Source of the DNA: Clostridia bacterium
GTDB lineage: Bacteria; Bacillota; Clostridia; UMGS1883
DNA: 40,029 nucleotides
Reading direction: 5' to 3'
NCBI GenBank assembly: GCA_017414645.1
Contig: JAFQLL010000005.1
Coordinates: 1-40,029, forward strand
Shown here one piece after another: positions 34,328 through 40,029 of this stretch. Within the stretch, counting starts at the first letter, position 1; each line of letters starts with the position of its first letter. Made by a program: the position numbers and the translations under genes. The notes beneath the pieces were generated by a model. It made no database searches. It was not told where the DNA came from and worked only from the letters and a program-made list of their open reading frames with translations.

Positions 34328-36073
34328 ATGCCCAAAAAGAAAGAAGTTAATATTTTGCATGCTGTGCTGACATTTTTCGTGTTTCTTGCTCCCGTCTTCG
34401 GCTCTGTCTGGGAGAAAAGCACAGTGGTTTATCTGGTACTTGCGTTGTTCTTGGGCTGTGTTGGCTACAGGATATATAAAACAGGGCGCATTGTGCTTAC
34501 AAAAAGCTTTATTTTCCTTGCTGCAGTTTCACTGTATGCATTCATTCAGCTTATATGGGTGAGCGATAAGGGCTCTCAGACCGCCCTTGGGGCAATGTTT
34601 CTTATCTCGGCGTTATCAAGTCTTCTTATTGCTGATTACAAAAAGCAAATAGGAATTGAGAACTTGACTAACACTGCAATAAGGCTTATTTATTCGGCAG
34701 CGCTTTTCTACTCTGTAATGGCGATTTTGCATCAGATTTTTATTGAAAGCCGTTTCTGGAGTTCTCCTATGAGCTTTTCTTCAGGCTCAGCTGCTACAAG
34801 TGCATTTATTGCAACGGCCGGCATAGTTGCTGCCATGAAGCTTTTCGGAAAAGGAAAAAAACAGCCTGCTTTTTATTTGGCAGTGCCTGTTATGACATAT
34901 GTTCTCATAATGTCAAAAAGTTTTACAGGCTATCTTTTCGCAGCTCTTGTACTTTTTTCATGGGCCATGACACGTAAACATAAGAAAACAGAAGCCTTTG
35001 GTGCATTGGTGCTTTGCGTGGCACTGGGCATTGTAAATGCAATAAACGTTGTGGCAGGTCTTCTTATGAATTCCGAGACCTTCAATGGTGCAATTAAGGG
35101 TGTTACAAGCATTTTCGGTATAGGTGCAGGTGGTTATAATGCCACGAGCGAGATGCTTGAAAAGGGCTATAAGTCTTTTCCTGTAACCTTTAGCTTTATG
35201 CTTGAAGCCTTTGGTATTGCGGGCATGGCAATAATGATTGTTGCTGTAGGTGCAGGTGTAATTTGTTGCATGAGAGAAAAACGCCTTGCTAATATGTCTA
35301 TGCTTATTTTTACCTTGGCGGTCATATTTTCCTCTTCTGCGACACTCGTGTTTACGCTTCCTGTTATTGCAATGTTCTACACCTGTCGTGAAGACGATGT
35401 TGCTTTTGAAATAAGCAGAGTGTCAGCATTTGCAGTTGCTGTTCCGCTTGCGTTTTCTCTGCTTTTTACAGCGGCGCATATTCCGTATGCAATGGGTAAA
35501 CATCAGTGTGATCTCGGCAACTATGAAAAAGGTGGAAGGTACTATGCCCTTGGTGCAAATATGGAAATTTTTAATTCAGCAGGATGGGAAAAAGCCTACA
35601 CAGCTTACATGAAACAGCTCGAAACGGGTAACGGGACAACTTCCTACGGTGTTGTGAAGGAGCTTGTTCTTAAAGCCGAAAAATTTAATAAGAAGAATTA
35701 TAAATATAACCGCGATTTGGCAGAGGTTTATACTGCCCAAGGTGACTTTCTCAAGGCACTTGAAATATGGGACAATATAATGATACGTTATGACGATGAA
35801 GTGCTTTACCCTCAATATGCTGAAAAAATAGTTGATGTAATGGGAAATTGTCCTATAGGTCTTGAAAGAACAGAAGAACTTTACATGGTGCTTGATACAT
35901 ACGCAAAAAAATCGATAAACAAAGACATTGTTTTTGAAATGAACAATATTCTTGCGAAAAGTCAGCAATATTATGTGGCAGCTCGTGAAGGCGAAAAAAT
36001 TGCAGGCGATATGTATATTGACACGGAAGATGTGACAGAGGTGGAATATGAGAGCAGTAGTGCAGAGGGTTAA
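34328..36073 (+). CDS. O-antigen ligase-like membrane protein with C-terminal TPR region
   Basis: I chose the ATG at 34328 (AAAGGGAGAG upstream), giving 581 residues; an ATG at 34307 lacks a ribosome binding site. About ten hydrophobic segments fill residues 10-400. The signature FGIGAGGYNATSEMLEKGYKSFPVTF around residue 265 resembles the large-loop region of the O-antigen ligase/Wzy superfamily. The last 150 or so residues are soluble with TPR-like helices (DLAEVYTAQGDFLKALEIWDNI). Wzy-type proteins polymerise or transfer polysaccharide at the membrane, but no glycosyltransferase genes are nearby, so the substrate is unknown. The end overlaps dtd by 26 bases, so the two are co-transcribed. 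Confidence 0.65.
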   Translation: MPKKKEVNILHAVLTFFVFLAPVFGSVWEKSTVVYLVLALFLGCVGYRIYKTGRIVLTKSFIFLAAVSLYAFIQLIWVSDKGSQTALGAMFLISALSSLLIADYKKQIGIENLTNTAIRLIYSAALFYSVMAILHQIFIESRFWSSPMSFSSGSAATSAFIATAGIVAAMKLFGKGKKQPAFYLAVPVMTYVLIMSKSFTGYLFAALVLFSWAMTRKHKKTEAFGALVLCVALGIVNAINVVAGLLMNSETFNGAIKGVTSIFGIGAGGYNATSEMLEKGYKSFPVTFSFMLEAFGIAGMAIMIVAVGAGVICCMREKRLANMSMLIFTLAVIFSSSATLVFTLPVIAMFYTCREDDVAFEISRVSAFAVAVPLAFSLLFTAAHIPYAMGKHQCDLGNYEKGGRYYALGANMEIFNSAGWEKAYTAYMKQLETGNGTTSYGVVKELVLKAEKFNKKNYKYNRDLAEVYTAQGDFLKALEIWDNIMIRYDDEVLYPQYAEKIVDVMGNCPIGLERTEELYMVLDTYAKKSINKDIVFEMNNILAKSQQYYVAAREGEKIAGDMYIDTEDVTEVEYESSSAEG

Positions 36074-36500
36074 AAATGCATCCGTCACTGTTGACGGCAA
36101 CATAACAGGTGAAATAGGCCATGGGCTTCTTATTCTTTTCGGAGCTGAAGAGGGCGATGGTCAGGAAGATATGGACTATGTTGTAAAAAAATGTGTTGAT
36201 CTGAGAATTTTCTGCGACGAGCAGGATAAAATGAACTTGTCGGTGAAGGATATTGACGGTGAAATTCTGGCGGTAAGCCAGTTTACCCTTCTTGCAGAAA
36301 TAAAAAAGGGCAACCGCCCGGGCTTTACAAGAGCCATGAAACCTGAAGAGGCAGAAAAAATGTACGAGGAATTCTGCAAAAGATGCACTGAGGCAACAGG
36401 CAAGGAAACTAAAAAGGGCATTTTTGGTGCCGACATGAAACTGGAGCTTTTAAATGACGGCCCCGTCACAATAATTGTTGACTCCAGAAACAAAATATAA
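36048..36500 (+). CDS. dtd: D-aminoacyl-tRNA deacylase
   Basis: 150 residues, the normal length. Motifs: MRAVVQRVKNASVTVDG, active-site SQFTLLAE, GNRPGFTRA and NDGPVTIIVDS. Dtd hydrolyses D-amino acids (and glycine mischarged on tRNA-Ala) from tRNA. The start lies inside the upstream gene with GGTGGAATATGAG before it. It is followed by lysS from a separate promoter. Both act in translation. In many Firmicutes dtd follows relA; here it does not. Confidence 0.95.
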   Translation: MRAVVQRVKNASVTVDGNITGEIGHGLLILFGAEEGDGQEDMDYVVKKCVDLRIFCDEQDKMNLSVKDIDGEILAVSQFTLLAEIKKGNRPGFTRAMKPEEAEKMYEEFCKRCTEATGKETKKGIFGADMKLELLNDGPVTIIVDSRNKI

Positions 36501-36501
36501 C

Positions 36502-36530
36502 TTGAAAATACGAAAAAAGTGGTATATAAT
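36502..36530 (+). promoter_or_regulatory. Promoter of lysS
   Basis: -35 TTGAAA (36502-36507), a 17-bp spacer, perfect -10 TATAAT (36525-36530). It starts just after the dtd stop. The leader of about 30 bases is too short for a T-box. Confidence 0.8.
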
Positions 36531-36565
36531 ACTTTATCGCAGTAGATACTGAAAGGATGAAAAAT

Positions 36566-38065
36566 ATGGCGCAGAATAATAACAATAATAATCCCAATCA
36601 GCAGAAGACACGTGAGGAAAAGCTCCTTGAGCTTCGTGCAGCAGGCAGAGACCCCTATGAGGTTACAAAATTTGATGTAACTCATTCAATGACATATATT
36701 AAGGAACATTTTGAAGAGCTTGAGGGTAAAACCGTAAGAGCAGCGGGCCGTCTTATGGCTAAGCGTCGCGCAGGTGGCTTAATGTTTGCCGATGTACTTG
36801 ACCGCGATGAAAAAATTCAGTTCTATTTAAAGCGCGACGAAATCGGTGAAGATGAATTCAACCGCTTTAAGCTTGAAATCGACGTTTGGGACGTTATCGG
36901 TGCCGAGGGTGTTGTTTTCAGAACAGCAGCAGGCGAAATTTCCATTAACGTAACAAGCTTTATTCTTCTTGCAAAGAACCTCTTTATTCCTGTTAAGGGC
37001 AACGAATATGTAAAGAACGAGGTAGCTGACCACGACATCCGTTATCGTCAGAGATATATGGACCTTATTGCAAATCCTTCTGTAAGAGAAACCTTCAAGA
37101 AGAGAAGTGCAATTATCCGCGAGATCAGAAACTATCTGGATTCTCGTGATTTCTTGGAGGTTGACACACCGGTGCTCAACTCTATTTCGGGTGGTGCAAC
37201 AGCAAGACCCTTCATTACACATCACAATGCACTTGATATTGACATGTATCTTCGTATAGCTACCGAACTCAACCTTAAGAGACTTATTGTAGGTGGCCTT
37301 GAACGTGTTTACGAAATGGGCAGACAGTTCCGTAACGAAGGTATGGACTTAACTCATAACCCCGAATTCACAAGTATTGAAATTTATCAGGCATATACAG
37401 ACTACGAAGGTATGATGGAATTAACCGAAGGCCTTATCACACATGTTTGTGAAAAGGTTAACGGCGAAAAGAAGTTTACCTTTAACGGCACAGAAATAAG
37501 CCTTGAAGGCCCCTGGGCACGTATGACAATGAAGGAAGCTGTAAAGAAGTATTCCGGCATTGACTTTGATGCGATTGCAACTGTAGAAGAGGCAAAGGCT
37601 GCACTTAAGGAAGCAGGCATTGAGGTTGAAGGCGAAAAGTCTATCGGCGAAATGATTGCTCTTGCATTCGAAGAAAAGGCTGAAGAACACCTTACAGGCC
37701 CTGTATTCATTACAGAATATCCTGTTGAAATTTCTCCTCTTGCAAAGCGCTGTCCCAATAACAAGGCATTTACAGAACGTTTCGAAGTGTTTGTAATGGG
37801 TAAGGAATTAGGTAATGCATTCAGTGAGCTTAATGACCCTTATGACCAGAAGGAACGCTTTGAAGAACAGGTTAAGGCCTTAGAAGCAGGCGACGAAGAA
37901 GCAGGCATGATGGACGAAGACTACATCAACGCTCTCCGTTATGGCATGCCTCCCACAGGCGGTGTAGGTATCGGTATTGACCGTTTGGTAATGTTCCTTA
38001 CAGATAACACAAGCATCCGTGACGTAATTTTGTTCCCCACAATGAAGCCCATTGATAACAAGTAA
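36566..38065 (+). CDS. lysS: Lysyl-tRNA synthetase, class II
   Basis: The ATG at 36566 follows AAAGG by 9 bases (an ATG at 36557 sits too close), giving 499 residues. An Asn/Gln-rich N-terminal tail precedes the OB-fold anticodon-binding domain (about 55-150). The catalytic core carries motif 2 ([19 protein letters not shown]) and motif 3 ([26 protein letters not shown]). It charges tRNA-Lys. Downstream genes follow closely (4-base gap to the hypothetical gene). Confidence 0.97.
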   Translation: MAQNNNNNNPNQQKTREEKLLELRAAGRDPYEVTKFDVTHSMTYIKEHFEELEGKTVRAAGRLMAKRRAGGLMFADVLDRDEKIQFYLKRDEIGEDEFNRFKLEIDVWDVIGAEGVVFRTAAGEISINVTSFILLAKNLFIPVKGNEYVKNEVADHDIRYRQRYMDLIANPSVRETFKKRSAIIREIRNYLDSRDFLEVDTPVLNSISGGATARPFITHHNALDIDMYLRIATELNLKRLIVGGLERVYEMGRQFRNEGMDLTHNPEFTSIEIYQAYTDYEGMMELTEGLITHVCEKVNGEKKFTFNGTEISLEGPWARMTMKEAVKKYSGIDFDAIATVEEAKAALKEAGIEVEGEKSIGEMIALAFEEKAEEHLTGPVFITEYPVEISPLAKRCPNNKAFTERFEVFVMGKELGNAFSELNDPYDQKERFEEQVKALEAGDEEAGMMDEDYINALRYGMPPTGGVGIGIDRLVMFLTDNTSIRDVILFPTMKPIDNK

Positions 38066-38069
38066 GACT

Positions 38070-38654
38070 ATGAAAACTTGGCATAAAATAGCACTTGTAA
38101 CAGTAGTTGTTGTTGGAATTCTTATATCGGTCAAAAGCTGTGTTGATAAAAAAACTGCCGATATTACACTTGCATATATTGGAGAAGGCTTTGTTGACCG
38201 AGAGCTTTTTAGCAAGAATGTAAGCTCACTTTCTGCTGTGGGCTCAGATGTGAATTCCGATGGCGAAGTTATCATAGATATTATGGAAATATCCTTTAAC
38301 GACAGCCTTTCCGAAGCGGATAAGCAAAATTCTGAAAGCAAGCTGACAAATGCAATCGGTGCAGGCGTTGCGCGGGTTTATCTTATTGAAGAAAAATACC
38401 TTATAAATAACGCTTCGAGCGGTGTTTTTGCCGAGCTTTCTCAGTTTGGCGAAGGCTTTAAAAATGCCGATGGAGAGGTTTGCGGCATAAGCGTTAAGGA
38501 TAACGAAAAAGTTAAAAGCCTTGGCATTGACACATCAAAAAACCTTTATCTCGCTGTGAGAATTGTAAGCGAGATAGATGCCTTGATGGATAAAGACATA
38601 GAAAAAAAGCATTCTATGGCAATGGATATTGCTGAATATATTTTAAAAGATTAA
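38070..38654 (+). CDS. Hypothetical single-pass membrane protein
   Basis: The ATG at 38070 starts 4 bases after the lysS stop and gives 194 residues; no clear Shine-Dalgarno is present, so translation may be coupled to lysS. One N-terminal hydrophobic segment (about 6-22, IALVTVVVVGILISVKSC) anchors a soluble domain of about 165 residues with alternating charged helices and strands. The fold is not recognised. The protein probably faces outside. The neighbour downstream is yajC, but no link is shown. A TTG start at 38052 would be an alternative. Confidence 0.7.
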   Translation: MKTWHKIALVTVVVVGILISVKSCVDKKTADITLAYIGEGFVDRELFSKNVSSLSAVGSDVNSDGEVIIDIMEISFNDSLSEADKQNSESKLTNAIGAGVARVYLIEEKYLINNASSGVFAELSQFGEGFKNADGEVCGISVKDNEKVKSLGIDTSKNLYLAVRIVSEIDALMDKDIEKKHSMAMDIAEYILKD

Positions 38655-38676
38655 AAAAAGAAAAGAGGTATGTAAA

Positions 38677-39018
38677 ATGACAGATCCAACTGCAGTTTCA
38701 GGTGGACTTCCCGGTGGACCTATGGGCGGCACAGTTATTTATCTTGTGCTTATGGTTGTAATCTTCTACTTCCTTCTTATCCGTCCCCAGAAGAAGAGAG
38801 AAAAACAGACAAGAATGATGCTTAATGATATGCGCCCCGGTGATGAAGTTATCACAATCGGCGGTGTTATGGGTAACATTGTTAACATTAAGGAAGACCG
38901 CGTAGTTATCGAAACAGGCGCAAACAGAACAAAACTCACTTTCGAAAAGAGCGCAATAAAGACAGTGCTCACTGTTCATGAAGACGAAGACGAGTACGAA
39001 ATCGAAGAGGAAGAATAA
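38677..39018 (+). CDS. yajC: Preprotein translocase subunit YajC
   Basis: 113 residues. A short Gly/Pro-rich N-terminus is followed by one membrane segment (about 19-36, VIYLVLMVVIFYFLLIRPQKKREK), the diagnostic RPQKK motif, then the conserved domain with MRPGDEVITIGGVMGNIV. The tail is acidic. YajC associates with SecDF and the Sec translocon; secD/secF are not in the window. The ATG is preceded by AAAAGAGG. A terminator follows directly. Confidence 0.94.
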   Translation: MTDPTAVSGGLPGGPMGGTVIYLVLMVVIFYFLLIRPQKKREKQTRMMLNDMRPGDEVITIGGVMGNIVNIKEDRVVIETGANRTKLTFEKSAIKTVLTVHEDEDEYEIEEEE

Positions 39019-39023
39019 TCAGA

Positions 39024-39054
39024 AAATGAGTGGATTTTTTCCACTCATTTTTTG
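39024..39054 (+). terminator. Terminator after yajC
   Basis: An 11-bp stem (AAATGAGTGGA / TCCACTCATTT) with a T-loop is followed by TTTG, six bases after the yajC stop. Confidence 0.85.
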
Positions 39055-39074
39055 TAAACAGGAGGGATAAATAT

Positions 39075-39695
39075 ATGGAAAGCTTTGGCGAAAGATTATC
39101 GAAGCTCATGCGATCTGTGGGGCTCAACGAAAAAAGTATGGCTCTGCTTCTTAACGTGAGCGAGCAAAGGGTTGAAAATTTGATTACAGGCTATAGTGAG
39201 GCAGATCTTGATGTAATTCTGCGTGTTGCCGCAGTATTCAATGTTTCTTGTGAATATGCAGCAGGGCTCAGTGATGAACCCGAGGTGCGTGAAGACAGCG
39301 ATTCGAAAGAAATTCTCATTGCAGAAAGAATTTCGCCCTTTGATGGCGTTATAATGCAGAAGGATATTGTGGGAGCAGCTTTTATAGATAAAAACAAAAC
39401 ACACGGAAAGGACTATTTTGGTTTTATCATGCCCGACGACTCCATGGTGAAAGCGCGCATAATGAAAAACGACACACTTATAGTACGCAGACAGAATTTT
39501 GCCAATAATGGCGATGTGGTTATTGCTGTTGTGGATGGCGGCGATGCAATTGTGCGCACCTATAATCGTACAGGCAACACTGTAATACTTACCTGTGAGG
39601 GCGATGGCATGAAATACAGCCCCATAAAAATTGACACAGTCGAAACAACATTCTGCATTTTGGGTAAGGTTGATGAGGTAAGAATAAGTTTTTGA
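39075..39695 (+). CDS. XRE-type regulator with S24/LexA-like C-terminal domain
   Basis: The ATG at 39075 behind AGGAGGG gives 206 residues. An N-terminal helix-turn-helix (about 5-65, EKSMALLLNVSEQRVENLITG) is followed by an S24-like beta domain (about 100-203). The nucleophile serine is present (S123 in PDDSM), but the lysine expected at the aligned position (as K156 of E. coli LexA, in TVKR) is an arginine here (R161 in AIVRTYN). Self-cleavage may therefore be lost. The protein may repress or sense stress without the LexA mechanism. It is alone between yajC and rplS; no phage genes are nearby. Confidence 0.85.
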   Translation: MESFGERLSKLMRSVGLNEKSMALLLNVSEQRVENLITGYSEADLDVILRVAAVFNVSCEYAAGLSDEPEVREDSDSKEILIAERISPFDGVIMQKDIVGAAFIDKNKTHGKDYFGFIMPDDSMVKARIMKNDTLIVRRQNFANNGDVVIAVVDGGDAIVRTYNRTGNTVILTCEGDGMKYSPIKIDTVETTFCILGKVDEVRISF

Positions 39696-39714
39696 TAAAA
39701 TTTATAAAAAAGGC

Positions 39715-39743
39715 TTGCAATAGATAAAAAAGTGTGTTAATAT
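39715..39743 (+). promoter_or_regulatory. Promoter of rplS
   Basis: -35 TTGCAA (39715-39720), a 17-bp spacer, -10 TAATAT (39738-39743). Confidence 0.65.
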
Positions 39744-39760
39744 GTTATGGCAAAATTAAA

Positions 39761-39796
39761 GAAGCGGTCCTCTGCAGAACCTTCGTACGAACGCTT
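39761..39796 (+). promoter_or_regulatory. Candidate ribosomal protein L19 leader RNA
   Basis: The closing stem AAGCG/CGCTT (39762-39766 and 39792-39796) encloses two small hairpins, GGT...ACC around TCTGCAGA, and TTCGTACGAA. This compact structure lies between the promoter and rplS. L19 autoregulatory leaders are known in Firmicutes. I matched the position and the three-way shape, not the detailed consensus. Confidence 0.5.
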
Positions 39797-39819
39797 AAAA
39801 AAAGAAAGGAAGTGTAACG

Positions 39820-40029
39820 ATGGATATTTTAAAGTCTATCACACAGGATCAGCTCAGATCCGACCTTCCCGAACTTAACATTGGTGACACAGTTAAGCTT
39901 TATGTTAAGGTAAAAGAAGGTGCTAAGGAGAGAATCCAGATGTTCGAAGGAACAATCATCTCCAAGAAGCATGGCGGTATTTCCGAAACATTTACAGTAA
40001 GAAGAGTTTCTTACGGTGTAGGTGTTGAA
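39820..40029 (+). CDS. rplS: 50S ribosomal protein L19 (partial, 3' end beyond window)
   Basis: The first 70 residues are present. The sequence begins [20 protein letters not shown] and contains the L19 core: [30 protein letters not shown], and [10 protein letters not shown]. The ATG at 39820 follows AAAGGAAG. L19 lies at the interface of the ribosomal subunits. The gene continues past base 40029; full-length L19 is about 115 residues. Confidence 0.97.
   Translation, partial: MDILKSITQDQLRSDLPELNIGDTVKLYVKVKEGAKERIQMFEGTIISKKHGGISETFTVRRVSYGVGVE

Noticed and set aside
36531-36565. T-box before lysS
   Set aside because: The region between promoter and start is about 30 bases, and the T-box consensus is absent.
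1-40029. CRISPR array, prophage, transposase or toxin-antitoxin locus
   Set aside because: No regularly spaced repeats, no phage structural or integrase genes, no transposase frame, and no recognised toxin-antitoxin pair were seen.

Overview
The window looks like a chromosomal stretch from an anaerobic, endospore-forming, Gram-positive gut-type bacterium of the class Clostridia. Seen directly: moderately AT-rich DNA, strong AGGAGG-type ribosome binding sites, TTGACA/TATAAT-type promoters with 17-bp spacers, and monoderm-type secreted proteins (copper-amine-oxidase-like stalk domains, SLH domains). Five sporulation genes (spoIID, spoIIQ, spoIIID, spoVAC, spoVAD) support this placement. The species cannot be named from the sequence.

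Layout. 1-5.3 kb, minus strand: a large secreted multidomain carbohydrate-active-like protein, a small stalk-domain protein, and thioredoxin reductase. 5.3-8.1 kb: spoIID-spoIIQ (minus), an Ogg-type 8-oxoguanine glycosylase (plus) and a 56-residue gene convergent with it. 8.1-15.2 kb: a long leader and a 2091-residue secreted protein with a PI-PLC X-type catalytic domain, followed by palindromic and repeat DNA. 15.2-19.6 kb, minus: a family 2 glycoside hydrolase, dCMP deaminase and an SLH protein. 19.8-22.1 kb: a ClpE-type unfoldase. 22.1-28.5 kb: a complete phosphate operon, pstS-pstC-pstA-pstB-phoU-phoB-phoR, with a candidate Pho box. 28.6-31.8 kb: spoIIID, spoVAC-spoVAD and a GH27 alpha-galactosidase. 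31.9-40 kb, plus: a hemolysin III (PAQR) protein, a CNNM/CorC transporter-like protein with a duplicated 3' end, an O-antigen-ligase-like membrane protein with TPRs, dtd, lysS, a hypothetical protein, yajC, an S24-like regulator, and the start of rplS behind a candidate L19 leader.

How the genes fit together. The Pst transporter takes up phosphate, PhoU damps it, and PhoB/PhoR control the operon. SpoIID and SpoIIQ act in engulfment, SpoIIID is the mother-cell regulator, and SpoVAC/AD belong to the dipicolinate channel. The two secreted multidomain proteins and the cytoplasmic GH2 and GH27 enzymes suggest a glycan-degrading lifestyle.

Most genes are ordinary for Clostridia. The less explained material is intergenic: a 58-bp exact repeat at the 3' side of two glycosidase-type genes, a hairpin-rich insert bracketed by a 66-bp duplication of a gene end, heptamer GCAGAAY arrays, a long leader with three GAGTGGYAA motifs, and a small gene whose ribosome binding site lies in a perfect 12-bp inverted repeat. 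I did not find a CRISPR array, tRNA, rRNA, transposase or prophage.
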